This document shows positions 44,310-53,349 of a stretch of 64,000 nucleotides of DNA, piece by piece. Source of the stretch: Deltaproteobacteria bacterium (lineage in GTDB: Bacteria; Desulfobacterota; Deferrisomatia; Deferrisomatales; BM512); assembly GCA_030591565.1 (NCBI GenBank), contig JAUVAU010000006.1, forward strand, positions 1-64,000, given 5' to 3'. Made by a program: the position numbers and the translations under genes. The notes below the pieces were generated by a model, which saw only the letters and a program-made list of their open reading frames with translations, made no database searches and was not told where the DNA came from. The first letter of the stretch is position 1. Every line of letters begins with the position of its first letter.

Positions 44310-45266
44310 CTATCCGGCGATCGTCTGGAAAAGGTAGGCCACGATAAGGGTTCCTGTTACGCAAAGGCCTATGTAGAGCCAGAAGACCTTGGGGCGAAAG
44401 AGGGTGAGGAAGACGCTCATCACCGGCAACGCGGTAACCGGCCCGCCGACCAGAAGCGCCATACCGGCGGCGGGGCTTATCCCGGCGTCCATCAGGCCGA
44501 ACATGAAGGCGGTGGCGGTGATCTGGGTGATGTGGAGGGGGACCGCACCCAGGGTGATGCCGATCACCGCCAGCGGATTGGTCGAAGTCAGCAGGGCGTC
44601 GAGCCACGCGTCGGGAATGAAATATCTCACGAGTATGGAGACGAACACGCCAAGCACCATGTATTTGCCCACCTTGTAGCCGCCCTCCCAAACCTTGGCC
44701 AGATAGACGGAGATCGGCGAGCCACCTGCTTTTTCAACTTTTTTCGAGAACATATCGTTGCAGGCGCAGCGCAGAATTTCTTCCGGGTATTCCTCGTCGT
44801 GGAAGTCCCCCTCGGGCAGCTCGCGTTTGAAGAGTTCGCGGGCGTTAAAACCACGGCGCTCAAGCAGATGGACGATGGTGCCGGCAAATAGCCCCATGAA
44901 GATGGCGGCCAACACCTCGGCGTTTGCCCATTGGGGTCCGATGTTTTTAACGGCGAGGGAGTACCCTGCCGGGCTCATGAGCGGTGAGGCGACCAGCAGG
45001 CTCATGGCGGGAGCAAGGGGCAAGCCGCCCAGGATCAGGCTTATGGTTAACGGCAATATGCCGCATGCGCAAAGTGGACTTATTATTCCCAGCGCGGTGG
45101 CTATGGCGATGGCGGCAAAACCGTAATGCGTCAGCGTCTTCCTGATCTTCACGTGCCACTTCATGGTGCGGATGAAGGCTTCGAGGAGCACCCCGGCCAT
45201 GAAATAGGGGAATATTTCCCAGAGCTCTGCGAGCATCTCCTGCAGGAGGTGAGTTACCATTTCCAT
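44310..45266 (-). CDS. UPF0718/ArsP-superfamily permease
   Basis: 318 residues with about eight membrane segments. The signature is I-S-P-L-C-A-C-G-I-L-P-L near residue 63, plus S-P-L-M-S-P-A-G-Y; the second half repeats the fold with T-N-P-L-A-V-I-G and G-G-P-V-T-A-L-P-V. A cytoplasmic loop carries C-A-C-N. Relatives export trivalent organoarsenicals or have been linked to Cu/Zn efflux; the cargo here cannot be assigned. An 18-nt AT-rich sequence occurs in inverted orientation on both sides of the gene (44141, 45526). Confidence 0.8.
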   Translation of the reverse strand: MEMVTHLLQEMLAELWEIFPYFMAGVLLEAFIRTMKWHVKIRKTLTHYGFAAIAIATALGIISPLCACGILPLTISLILGGLPLAPAMSLLVASPLMSPAGYSLAVKNIGPQWANAEVLAAIFMGLFAGTIVHLLERRGFNARELFKRELPEGDFHDEEYPEEILRCACNDMFSKKVEKAGGSPISVYLAKVWEGGYKVGKYMVLGVFVSILVRYFIPDAWLDALLTSTNPLAVIGITLGAVPLHITQITATAFMFGLMDAGISPAAGMALLVGGPVTALPVMSVFLTLFRPKVFWLYIGLCVTGTLIVAYLFQTIAG

Positions 45267-45631
45267 ATCGGTCAGCTGCTCCGTTGACGTCCCTGGATGG
45301 ACGGGTTTTGGTCGATAAAAAAAGAGAAACCGTTCATCTGGCGATTATCGGTCCGGTTGGGGTCATTTATAAGGGTATCTGTTGTGAAGTAGCAAGTAGC
45401 ATGCCGCCTGTGTGGCAATCATTCCACTACGAATATGGTGGTTTGTGGCTTTTAGTCAACGACCACAAAAGTGCATAAAAACGGTGATAAATACATAGTT
45501 TGCTTTACATTACAGCATGTTACAAAAATAAGTCATATTTATTGGAGTCGGGGAACGGTTTTTGCTTCTCCTGTGCCGCCAAGTTTTACTTTTTGGAGAA
45601 GCGGTAAAAAGGCCATAAGGACACTATCAAG
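45267..45631. other. Divergent intergenic region upstream of lpxC, no gene found
   Basis: 365 bases, AT-rich. Contents: an inverted pair TTTGTGG / CCACAAA near 45449-45472; the 18-nt sequence at 45526-45543; and a stem-loop GCTTCTCC / GGAGAAGC near 45571-45603 shortly before lpxC. The two short open frames here (64 and 66 residues) have no ribosome-binding site or recognisable sequence and are probably chance. Confidence 0.5.
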
Positions 45632-46558
45632 ATGGAATTCCAGAGTACAGTCGGGCGCGACGTGGTTCTAAAAGGCATCGGGCTTCATAACGGTGAACAG
45701 ACCACCCTTTGTATAAAGGCTGCCGGCCCCGGATCAGGCATATGTTTTCGCCGTGTGGACCTCGATCCCGTGGTTGATATAGCCGCGAAGGTTGAAAATG
45801 TGGTCGATACCTCCCTGGCCACGGTGCTGGGGTGCCAGGGCGCCACCATCTCCACAGTCGAGCACTGCCTCGCGGCGCTCTACGGCATGGGCATCGATAA
45901 CGCGGTGGTGGAAGTGGATGGTCCCGAGGTGCCGATTCTGGACGGAAGCTCGACCCAATATGTGGAGAAACTGAAAAAAGCAGGCGTGAAAAAGCAGAAC
46001 GCACCGCGAAAGGTGCTCAAAGTTTTAAAACCGATCAGAGTGGAGCAGGGCGACAAGTTCTCCATCCTGCGCCCCTCGCCTGATTTCAGGGTCACCTATT
46101 CGATCGATTTCGCCGAAGGCTTCCCCGGCGAGCAGCACTATATGTTGAAGATTTCACCCTCCAGCTTCGCCAGACAGTTGAGTCGTGCTCGCACCTTCGG
46201 CTTCGTACGCGACGTTGAGATGCTCAGATCAATCGGAAAAGCCCGTGGCGCGTCAATGTCCAATGCGGTGGCCCTTGACGGCGGCCGGGTGCTCAACCCC
46301 GAAGGTCTGAGGATGCCAGACGAAATGGTTCGTCACAAGATGCTGGACGCCGTTGGCGATCTGGCGCTGGCGGGTGTCCCGGTCCAGGGACATTTGATCG
46401 TCCACAAGGGTGGACATGAACTGCACCGCCTGTTGGTGGCGGCCCTTGTTTCACGCCCCGACGCCTGGAAAATGATTGACGCCCCCTCAAAGGTACGCCA
46501 GTTTTCCTTTGGCGGGCACGTCGTGGAGCTGGGAAAAGTGGCGGCGCTACACGCCTAG
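45632..46558 (+). CDS. lpxC: UDP-3-O-acyl-N-acetylglucosamine deacetylase
   Basis: 308 residues, the usual LpxC length. G-I-G-L-H-N-G, V-D-T-S-L-A-T-V-L, S-T-V-E-H-C-L-A-A-L (first Zn ligand), F-G-F-V-R-D-V-E, and H-K-M-L-D-A-V-G-D-L (His/Asp Zn ligands) with the catalytic G-G-H-E-L-H near the end. First committed step of lipid A synthesis, so the cell has an LPS-type outer membrane. Family B copy 6 begins 3 nt after the stop. Confidence 0.97.
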   Translation: MEFQSTVGRDVVLKGIGLHNGEQTTLCIKAAGPGSGICFRRVDLDPVVDIAAKVENVVDTSLATVLGCQGATISTVEHCLAALYGMGIDNAVVEVDGPEVPILDGSSTQYVEKLKKAGVKKQNAPRKVLKVLKPIRVEQGDKFSILRPSPDFRVTYSIDFAEGFPGEQHYMLKISPSSFARQLSRARTFGFVRDVEMLRSIGKARGASMSNAVALDGGRVLNPEGLRMPDEMVRHKMLDAVGDLALAGVPVQGHLIVHKGGHELHRLLVAALVSRPDAWKMIDAPSKVRQFSFGGHVVELGKVAALHA

Positions 46559-46561
46559 GAG

Positions 46562-46713
46562 GTTCTCCGATAAACTGGAAGCCCCGAAGATCATTCGAGG
46601 GGTAGGAAGGGAAGAAAAATGACCGCAGGCATACCAATAAGTATTTCGAGGATCATTTTTCGCCCCTGACAACGTCAATCGGAGGATATCCGGGGTTTTT
46701 CAACAAACTCCTA
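46562..46713 (-). repeat. Structured intergenic repeat, family B copy 6 (first module only)
   Basis: Minus orientation. Left and right outer arms (GGATATCCGGGGTTTTTC and CTGGAAGCCCCGAAGATC) and the inner hairpin are present; the second module is missing. Starts 4 nt after lpxC. Confidence 0.9.
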
Positions 46714-46788
46714 GAGAGCTTATTTGCGCCCTTTGTGTCGATGCCCTTGCCTGACCGGGCAGCCTAAACTAAAATACGATCTTCAGGT

Positions 46789-46819
46789 AAGGGGCGAAAA
46801 ATGATTTTTTCGCCCTTTT
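46789..46819 (+). terminator. Mini-hairpin derived from the repeat core
   Basis: AAGGGGCGAAAAATGA directly joined to TTTTTTCGCCCTTTT. The left arm is identical to the B-family inner stem but the apical part (TCCTCGAAATAC and its partner) is gone, leaving a terminator-like hairpin 16 nt before the DUF4390 gene. Confidence 0.65.
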
Positions 46820-46834
46820 AGCTTTGGGGATCGT

Positions 46835-47431
46835 ATGCGAACACAGCTGACCACAAGAATAATCTTTGCCATTTTGGCGTTGGCCTTTTGGGTGCCGCCA
46901 TCTTTTGCCGATGGCGAAGAGATAGCGCCCAGGGTCGATAGCGTCTCCTTCAAGCGCGGCGGCGGCGATTCCCTACTGATCGATTTTGGTTTGCAGGGCG
47001 ATATCTCCAAGGAGATCGTCGAAACCCTTGACTCAGGGCTTTCCGTACGCATCACCTACCGCGCGCGCGTCGTGCGCTCCGCCAGCTTTTTTCTGGGGGG
47101 TGTCATCTCCGACAGGGAATTCGACAGGCTGCTGGAAAAGGACAACCTCACCAACACCTATCGCGTGAGCGACGACGATGGCGGGAAGGTCAGGGAATTT
47201 GAAACCCTTGCCCAGGCGTTGGAGCTGATGCGCACGGTCGAGAACTTCAACGTTGTCCCCCTCACCTCCATACTCCCCGACCAGAACTATCAGCTCGAAC
47301 TCCAGGTAAAGCTCGAAGAGTTCCGGTTGCCCTTTCTCCTGCACCGCTTTCTGCCCTTCACCGGGCTCTGGGATGAGACTACGCCATGGCTAGTCCTGCC
47401 GGTACCCAAAAACATATCCCAGACCCGCTAA
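46835..47431 (+). CDS. DUF4390 exported protein
   Basis: 198 residues: signal peptide (I-I-F-A-I-L-A-L-A-F-W-V-P-P-S-F-A-D), then a beta-rich domain with G-L-S-V-R-I-T-Y-R-A-R-V and L-E-L-Q-V-K-L, ending in P-F-T-G-L-W-D. This is the DUF4390 family, usually encoded just before NtrY-type sensor kinases as here. The next gene starts 46 nt before this stop, which is an unusually long overlap. Confidence 0.85.
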   Translation: MRTQLTTRIIFAILALAFWVPPSFADGEEIAPRVDSVSFKRGGGDSLLIDFGLQGDISKEIVETLDSGLSVRITYRARVVRSASFFLGGVISDREFDRLLEKDNLTNTYRVSDDDGGKVREFETLAQALELMRTVENFNVVPLTSILPDQNYQLELQVKLEEFRLPFLLHRFLPFTGLWDETTPWLVLPVPKNISQTR

Positions 47432-49638
47432 GACCCGTCTCCTTCAGGGGAGCGGAGCCGGGCAAGCCCGTCGCAAAATGGGTGATTGGCGTCCTGTTCC
47501 TTCTCTGGGCGGGACTCACCGCCATGCAGTGGCAACTCTTCAGGGTGGGTGGCGCCGAGTCGGTGACCGAGACCTTTGGCGCGTTCGCCCTGATCAACGT
47601 GAACATCCTGCTATTGCTGTTGCTGGTCTTCCTCACCATGCGCAACCTCGCCAAGCTGGTGCTGGAGCGCAGGAAGGGCATTCTCGGCTCCAAGCTCAAG
47701 ACCCGGCTGGTGCTGACCTTTCTTGCCGTAACCGTTATCCCCACCTTCACGCTTTTTTTGATAAGCGCGGGCTTTTTAGCCAGCTCCATTGATGGCTGGT
47801 TTAGCGTCCGCGTCGATCAGGCGCTTGAGAACTCGTTAAATATTGCAAGGGCCTATTACTCCGCCGAGGAGGCGTCCACAACCGCCTCGGCCAAGTTGGT
47901 GGCCGGGCAGTTGGCGGCGCTGGAGGGGTCGCACGAAAATAATCTGGAGGCGGGGCTTGAAGAGCTGCTTGAACTCTACAGGTTGGACGCTATCAGCATC
48001 TTTTACCCTGACGGCTCGACCGTTGAGACTTTGCGGCCATCCGCGGCCCCACTTTTTGTGGACCCCAACGCCGAGGCTATAAAGAGCGGGTTCAATGGTG
48101 AGGACTCGGCGATGCACATCAGCCAGCCCGACACTGACATCTTGAGATCTATCGTCGCGGTCAACTCCCCCGACGGAGGCAGCGTCACCGCCGTCGTTGT
48201 GGCCGACCGCGCGATCTCCATCAGCTCTTTTCGCAAAATGCAGGAGATTACCAAAGGGTATGAGGAGTATCGCCAAACCGAACACCTGCGGGTGGCCATC
48301 AAGGCCAGCTACATCTTCCCGCTGCTCATAGTTGCATTGCTGATAATCTTCGCCGGCACCTGGTTCGGCTTCCATCTTTCCAGGACACTTACCGAACCCA
48401 TTGGCGCGCTGGCCGACGCAACCCAGCGCATAGCCAGCGGAGATATGGACTTCCAGCTCGACCTTGAGACACCCGATGAGCTTGGCACCCTGGTCAAATC
48501 ATTCAACATGATGACCAGGGATCTCAGGCAGAGCCGGGAAAAGGTGGAGGCTGCGCGCCAGACGCTCACCGAGGCCAACACCGAGCTTGAGTCGTGGCGC
48601 ATATATATGGAAACGGTTATGGACAAAGTGACCGCCGGTGTGGTGGGCACCGACATCAACGGTGACATAACCACCATAAACCCGGCCGCCATGGAGATGC
48701 TGGGGGCTGACGAGGACGTGCGGGGCAAACCCTATACCGAGGTGTTGCCACCCGAGGCGCTGGGTGTTTTCGAGTCACTGGCGGATGAAAAACGAAAGAA
48801 GAGGAGCGACTTCATACGCCGACAGATACATCTTACGGCGGGAGGCATCAGCCGCACCGTCATGGTCCATCTCACGACGTTGAGGGACGCCGATGGCAGG
48901 GCGTCGGGCACCGTGACCGTGCTAAACGACTTGACCGATCTGGTCAAAGCGGAGAGGGCGCAGGCGTGGCGAGAGGTCGCCAGACGCGTGGCCCATGAAA
49001 TCAAAAATCCACTGACCCCCATTCAACTCTCGGCCCAAAGGGTGCGGCGTCGTTACAGCGATCTTTTGGAGGAATCGGAGGGGGATGCGCTCGATGAAGC
49101 CACGCGCACCATCATCGCCCAGGTGGAGGGGCTAAAGCAGCTGGTGAACGAGTTCAGCCGGTTTGCGAAGATGCCTGAATCCAAGCCGGTGCCGGTGGAC
49201 TTGAATAAGATCGTCGAAGAAGTGGTAAGTCTGTACAGACCGGCGCACTCCGATATAACCTTTCAGCTGCGCGTGGACGAGACGATCCCCACAGTCGAGA
49301 TGGACCCGGAGCAGATAAAACGCACGGTGGTGAATTTGCTGGATAACGCCGTCAGCGCCCTGGAGGGTGAGGAGCACGGTTTTATAGAGGTGGATACGCA
49401 GCACGAGCCCCATCGGCAGATGGTCAGAATGGTGATCTCCGACAATGGCCCAGGGCTGACACCCAAGGCGAGGGAAAGCTTGTTCGAGCCATACTTCTCC
49501 ACCAAAAAAGGCGGCACGGGGCTGGGCTTGTCCATTGTAAAATCCATAGTCGCAGATCACAGGGGCTACATTAGAGCAGTCGACAATAAGCCCAGGGGGA
49601 CGAGATTCATTTTGGAGTTCCCACTTCCCGGAGCATGA
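47386..49638 (+). CDS. ntrY: NtrY-family sensor histidine kinase
   Basis: 750 residues: membrane segments near residues 33-53 and 60-90, a periplasmic sensor region, another membrane segment near 305-325, HAMP (L-T-E-P-I-G-A-L-A-D-A), a PAS domain (near residues 410-520), HisKA with V-A-H-E-I-K-N-P-L-T-P (His near residue 544) and HATPase motifs D-N-A-V-S-A-L, D-N-G-P-G-L and G-T-G-L-G-L-S. It probably phosphorylates the NtrX-type regulator 4 nt downstream. A later start would shorten the overlap with DUF4390 but leave the fold intact. Confidence 0.92.
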   Translation: MASPAGTQKHIPDPLRPVSFRGAEPGKPVAKWVIGVLFLLWAGLTAMQWQLFRVGGAESVTETFGAFALINVNILLLLLLVFLTMRNLAKLVLERRKGILGSKLKTRLVLTFLAVTVIPTFTLFLISAGFLASSIDGWFSVRVDQALENSLNIARAYYSAEEASTTASAKLVAGQLAALEGSHENNLEAGLEELLELYRLDAISIFYPDGSTVETLRPSAAPLFVDPNAEAIKSGFNGEDSAMHISQPDTDILRSIVAVNSPDGGSVTAVVVADRAISISSFRKMQEITKGYEEYRQTEHLRVAIKASYIFPLLIVALLIIFAGTWFGFHLSRTLTEPIGALADATQRIASGDMDFQLDLETPDELGTLVKSFNMMTRDLRQSREKVEAARQTLTEANTELESWRIYMETVMDKVTAGVVGTDINGDITTINPAAMEMLGADEDVRGKPYTEVLPPEALGVFESLADEKRKKRSDFIRRQIHLTAGGISRTVMVHLTTLRDADGRASGTVTVLNDLTDLVKAERAQAWREVARRVAHEIKNPLTPIQLSAQRVRRRYSDLLEESEGDALDEATRTIIAQVEGLKQLVNEFSRFAKMPESKPVPVDLNKIVEEVVSLYRPAHSDITFQLRVDETIPTVEMDPEQIKRTVVNLLDNAVSALEGEEHGFIEVDTQHEPHRQMVRMVISDNGPGLTPKARESLFEPYFSTKKGGTGLGLSIVKSIVADHRGYIRAVDNKPRGTRFILEFPLPGA

Positions 49639-49641
49639 CAG

Positions 49642-51009
49642 ATGAGCAGCAGGATACTCATAGTAGATGACGAGCAGGCCATACTTCGCAGCCTGGCCAA
49701 TATCCTCGAAGATGAGGACTACGAGGTGGTCACGGCGCTGAGCGGCGAGGAGGGGCTGGAAAAAGCCGAGGCCGAGGACCCCGACCTCATAATGCTCGAT
49801 GTCTGGCTTCCGGGGATTGACGGTATTGCGACCCTTGGCCTCCTGAAAGAGAAATTCCCCGCGCTGCCGGTCCTGATGATGAGCGGCCACGGGACGATTG
49901 AGACGGCGGTAAAAGCCACCAAACTGGGAGCGTTCGACTTCATCGAAAAGCCGCTCAACCTGGACAAGGTCCTTCTGGAGGTTGAGCAGGCGCTGAGCAC
50001 CAGCAAGCTGCTACAAGAGAACCTCTTCCTGCGTGACCTGGCCGTTAGCAGCACGGAAATGGTCGGCGACTCCAGGACGATGAAGGAGCTTCGTGAGCAG
50101 ATTGCAATCGTCGGCCCCACACGCGCTACGGTCCTCATCACAGGTGAAAACGGCACGGGCAAGGAGCTGGTGGCAAAGGCTGTGCATGGGTCCTCCAAGC
50201 GCAATGACGCCCCCTTCGTGGAAGTCAACTGCGCGGCGATACCTGAAAACCTGATTGAGAGTGAACTGTTCGGCCATGAAAAGGGCGCGTTCACCGGCGC
50301 CACCAACCGCAGACGGGGCAAGTTTGACCTCGCCGATGGCGGCACGCTCTTCCTCGACGAGATCGGCGACATGAGCCTGCCCACCCAGGCAAAAATCCTG
50401 AGAGTGCTTCAAGAGATGCGTTTTGAGCGCGTGGGCGGCAGCCGCACCTACGACGTGGACGTGCGCATCATAGCGGCGACCAACAAGGACCTTGAGCGTG
50501 AGATAAAAGAGGGGAAGTTTCGCGAAGACCTCTTCTTTCGGCTAAACGTCATACCCATACACGTCGAACCGCTCAGGAACCGTCGTGAGGATATCCCGCT
50601 CCTCGTGCGCCACTTCGTCAAGTTGAGCGGCGCAGAGCATCGGCGCGATAGTTTGGCGGTGGACACAGATGTCATCCGCCTTCTCCAAAACTACGAGTGG
50701 CCCGGCAACATCCGGGAGCTTGGAAACGTGGTGGAACGCATGGTGATACTATGCACCGCCGACACGATCAACACCGATCAGGTCCCCGCGATGATAAAGG
50801 GCGTGCCTGCCAAACCGGCAGTTTATGACCAGTTGGCCGACGGACCGATAAAAGAGGCCAGACGAAATTTTGAAAAACGCTTTATAACCAATAGCTTGGA
50901 GAAAAACGAGTGGAACGTGACCCAGACCGCGTCGTCGATCGGAATGGACCGTTCCGCCTTATACAAAAAGATGAAGGAGTTGGAAATAGAGGCGCCCGCC
51001 TCCCAGTGA
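49642..51009 (+). CDS. ntrX: Sigma54-dependent response regulator, NtrX/NtrC type
   Basis: 455 residues. Receiver with the phospho-Asp in L-I-M-L-D-V-W-L-P-G; AAA+ domain with Walker A G-E-N-G-T-G-K-E-L-V, the sigma54-contact G-A-F-T-G-A and G-T-L-F-L-D-E-I-G-D; C-terminal Fis-type helix-turn-helix (T-A-S-S-I-G-M-D-R-S-A-L-Y-K-K). Paired with the upstream kinase. The targets are unknown; no -24/-12 promoter was searched systematically. Confidence 0.94.
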   Translation: MSSRILIVDDEQAILRSLANILEDEDYEVVTALSGEEGLEKAEAEDPDLIMLDVWLPGIDGIATLGLLKEKFPALPVLMMSGHGTIETAVKATKLGAFDFIEKPLNLDKVLLEVEQALSTSKLLQENLFLRDLAVSSTEMVGDSRTMKELREQIAIVGPTRATVLITGENGTGKELVAKAVHGSSKRNDAPFVEVNCAAIPENLIESELFGHEKGAFTGATNRRRGKFDLADGGTLFLDEIGDMSLPTQAKILRVLQEMRFERVGGSRTYDVDVRIIAATNKDLEREIKEGKFREDLFFRLNVIPIHVEPLRNRREDIPLLVRHFVKLSGAEHRRDSLAVDTDVIRLLQNYEWPGNIRELGNVVERMVILCTADTINTDQVPAMIKGVPAKPAVYDQLADGPIKEARRNFEKRFITNSLEKNEWNVTQTASSIGMDRSALYKKMKELEIEAPASQ

Positions 51010-51060
51010 CTTTTCTCCAGCCCCCGCTGGGTGAAAAAACCTCACAGCTCCACTGAAAAA

Positions 51061-51090
51061 AAAGCCCCTTTGGGCCGTTCCTCGGGCTTT
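51061..51090 (-). terminator. Possible hairpin terminator (better on minus strand)
   Basis: AAAGCCC and GGGCTTT arms; the T-run is on the minus-strand side, so as a plus-strand terminator for ntrX it is weak. Confidence 0.35.
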
Positions 51091-51116
51091 ACAAGGTGTC
51101 TTGCCCATGTTATAAC
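51088..51116 (+). promoter_or_regulatory. Sigma70 promoter of the rimP-nusA-infB operon
   Basis: TTTACA and TATAAC are separated by exactly 17 nt. Transcription would start about 51123, 60 nt before the rimP ATG, inside a stem-loop. Confidence 0.75.
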
Positions 51117-51118
51117 CT

Positions 51119-51156
51119 GCCCCCACACTTCGGTACGAGTCGTACAAAGTGGGTTT
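51119..51156 (+). other. Stem-loop in the rimP leader
   Basis: CCCACACTT and AAAGTGGG arms with the inner GTAC-gagtc-GTAC hairpin, a few nucleotides after the predicted transcription start. It could be a leader structure for operon control (NusA is the second gene) or simply mRNA protection. Not a tRNA. Confidence 0.45.
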
Positions 51157-51183
51157 TCACACCCGCTTTTTTTGTTTTTTGGA

Positions 51184-51666
51184 ATGGAAGTAAAAATTTT
51201 AAAACTGAAAGTCCATGAGATTGTAACGGAAGTTGCGGAATCGATGGATATCGAGATCGTCGAGCTACGCATGCTTGGTGGGGATGGCGGACGCTACACG
51301 GTACAGGTGTTGGCTGACCGGCCCGGCGGCATAACGATTGACGAGTGCGCCAAGCTCAGTCGCGAATTGTCGCCCCATCTGGAAGTGGCCGATATCATAC
51401 CCGCTGCCTACGTCCTGGAAGTGTCCTCCCCGGGATTAAGGCGGCCGCTCACCAAGCCCTCGGACTTTGACAGGTTCAAGGATCAAAAGGTCGGCATTAC
51501 GCTGCGCGGGCTATTGGATGGCCGCAAAAGATTCAGGGGCGTGAACCTTGGCCTGGACGAAGATGGAAAAATCGTGTTGGAAGTGGAAGATTCCGGCGGT
51601 CAGCTCCATTTGGCCTGGGACGATATCGAGAAGGCCAACCTCGACCCCGAAATAAAGATCAAATAA
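51184..51666 (+). CDS. rimP: Ribosome maturation factor RimP
   Basis: 160 residues: N-terminal E-L-R-M-L-G-G-D-G-G-R-Y-T-V, G-I-T-I-D-E-C-A-K-L-S-R, V-L-E-V-S-S-P-G-L-R-R-P-L and a C-terminal SH3-like part. RimP is needed for 30S assembly. The start at 51184 matches the family; the open frame extends back through the promoter. First gene of the operon with nusA and infB. Confidence 0.94.
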   Translation: MEVKILKLKVHEIVTEVAESMDIEIVELRMLGGDGGRYTVQVLADRPGGITIDECAKLSRELSPHLEVADIIPAAYVLEVSSPGLRRPLTKPSDFDRFKDQKVGITLRGLLDGRKRFRGVNLGLDEDGKIVLEVEDSGGQLHLAWDDIEKANLDPEIKIK

Positions 51667-51737
51667 CTTTTACTTTTCTTATGGAACCAAAGCCCGCCAC
51701 ATGGCGCGGGCCGGATAAAAGAGATCTGGTACTGAAT

Positions 51738-53288
51738 ATGATAGAAATGAACCGTGTAATCGACCAGGTGGTGAGGGAAAAGGGCATCGAACGCGAAGTG
51801 CTCATTGATGCACTGGAGCAGGCGATGGTCACCGCAGCCAGGAAAAAGATGGGCAACCGGAATCTGGAAGCCCACTTCGACGAAGAGACCGGCAACATCA
51901 ATATCTACGAATACATGACTGTGGTCGAAGAAGTCGAAGACTCCTACACCGAGATCAGCATTGAAGAGGCTCGGGAAAGCCTCGACCCCGCTTGTGAAGT
52001 GGGCGATGAGTTGGGCGTGACCGTTGATGCCGGCGACTGGTCGAGGATCACCGCACAGGTGGCCCGCCAGGTGATAATCCAGAAGGTACGCGAAGCGGAA
52101 CGCGAACTGATCTACACCGAGTTCATCGACCGCAAGGGCGAGATCATAAATGGCACCGTTCAGCGTATGGAAAAGGGCGACATCATCGTCAACCTTGGCC
52201 GCACCGACGCCGCGTTGCCCTACGCCGAGCAGATAAGAAGCGAGAACTACCGCCAGGGCGACCGCATCAGGGCGCTGCTTTTCAAGGTGCAGAAAGAATC
52301 TCGCGGGCCGCAGCTGCTGTTGTCGCGCACCCACCCCGATTTCGTCAAAAAGCTCTTCGATATTGAAGTGCCCGAAATACGAGAAGGCGTCATCGAGATA
52401 AAAGGGTGCGCACGCGAACCCGGCGAGAGAGCCAAGATAGCGGTGGTCAGCCATGATAAAGATGTCGATCCGGTGGGCGCGTGTGTGGGTATGCGCGGCT
52501 CCAGGGTCCGCGGCGTCGTCCAAGAGCTTCGCGGCGAACGCATCGACATCGTGGTGTGGGATGAAGATCCCGCCCAGTACGGCGCCAACGCGCTCCAGCC
52601 CGCGCAGATCGCAAGGGTGCTCATCGACGAGGAAGAGACCGCAATGACGGTCATCGTCGCCGAAGACCAGCTAAGCCTCGCAATCGGGCGGCGCGGCCAA
52701 AACGTGAAGCTTGCCGCCAGGTTGATGGGGTGGAAGCTCGACATTATCAGCGAAGAAGAGAGCAAGAAGCGCGAAGACCAGAAACACAAGATGCTCCAGT
52801 TGACCGGTATGGACCCCTTCAAGGTTGCCCATCTGGCGCGCATCGACGTGCACGGCCTGGGTGAACTCTCCACGGCTTCTCCCGAACTGATTGCCGAGGT
52901 GCTTGAAATAACCGCCGATGAAGTGGATGCGCTGAAAAAAGAAGCCACGGAGGCTTACGAAGCCGAAATTATCGCAGCGACCGGCGGGGAGGGCGAAGAG
53001 GAAGCTGAAGCTGAAGCTGAAGCCCAGGCCGCACAGGAAGAGGGTGCTGAGGGTGATGACTCCTCCCAGACACCGGAGGAGGTTGCGGTTGAAGCAGCCC
53101 AAGAGGTTGAAGAAGTCGATGCTGACGACGCAGCCAAAGAGGCTGACGCGGTTGAAGAAGTCGATGTTGACGATGCGGCCAAAGAGGCTGACGCGGTTGA
53201 AGAAGCCGACGCAGTTGAAACAGATAATGAGAAGGTAGCCCAAGCCGAAGAAGTTGAAGGCGGCGAGGGCGAGGACACCGAAGAGTAA
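51738..53288 (+). CDS. nusA: Transcription termination/antitermination factor NusA with acidic tail
   Basis: About 516 residues from ATG 51738 (51681 and 51747 are alternatives). N-terminal RNA-polymerase domain, S1 domain (D-I-I-V-N-L-G-R-T-D), KH domains (V-G-A-C-V-G-M-R-G-S-R-V and L-S-L-A-I-G-R-R-G-Q-N-V-K-L-A), one helix-hairpin-helix-like region, then an acidic tail of roughly 100 residues made partly of tandem D-D-A-A-K-E-A-D-A-V-E-E repeats (53110-53220). It modulates pausing and termination. The tail is lineage-specific. Confidence 0.95.
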   Translation: MIEMNRVIDQVVREKGIEREVLIDALEQAMVTAARKKMGNRNLEAHFDEETGNINIYEYMTVVEEVEDSYTEISIEEARESLDPACEVGDELGVTVDAGDWSRITAQVARQVIIQKVREAERELIYTEFIDRKGEIINGTVQRMEKGDIIVNLGRTDAALPYAEQIRSENYRQGDRIRALLFKVQKESRGPQLLLSRTHPDFVKKLFDIEVPEIREGVIEIKGCAREPGERAKIAVVSHDKDVDPVGACVGMRGSRVRGVVQELRGERIDIVVWDEDPAQYGANALQPAQIARVLIDEEETAMTVIVAEDQLSLAIGRRGQNVKLAARLMGWKLDIISEEESKKREDQKHKMLQLTGMDPFKVAHLARIDVHGLGELSTASPELIAEVLEITADEVDALKKEATEAYEAEIIAATGGEGEEEAEAEAEAQAAQEEGAEGDDSSQTPEEVAVEAAQEVEEVDADDAAKEADAVEEVDVDDAAKEADAVEEADAVETDNEKVAQAEEVEGGEGEDTEE

Positions 53289-53349
53289 ATTTTATATTGG
53301 AACCCCACAGGCGATAAGTATCACCGAGCGCCTGCACAGGATGGATTGA

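Noticed and set aside
51119-51156. tRNA gene before rimP, as in E. coli metY
   Set aside because: The stem-loop is a single hairpin with no cloverleaf or T-loop sequence.
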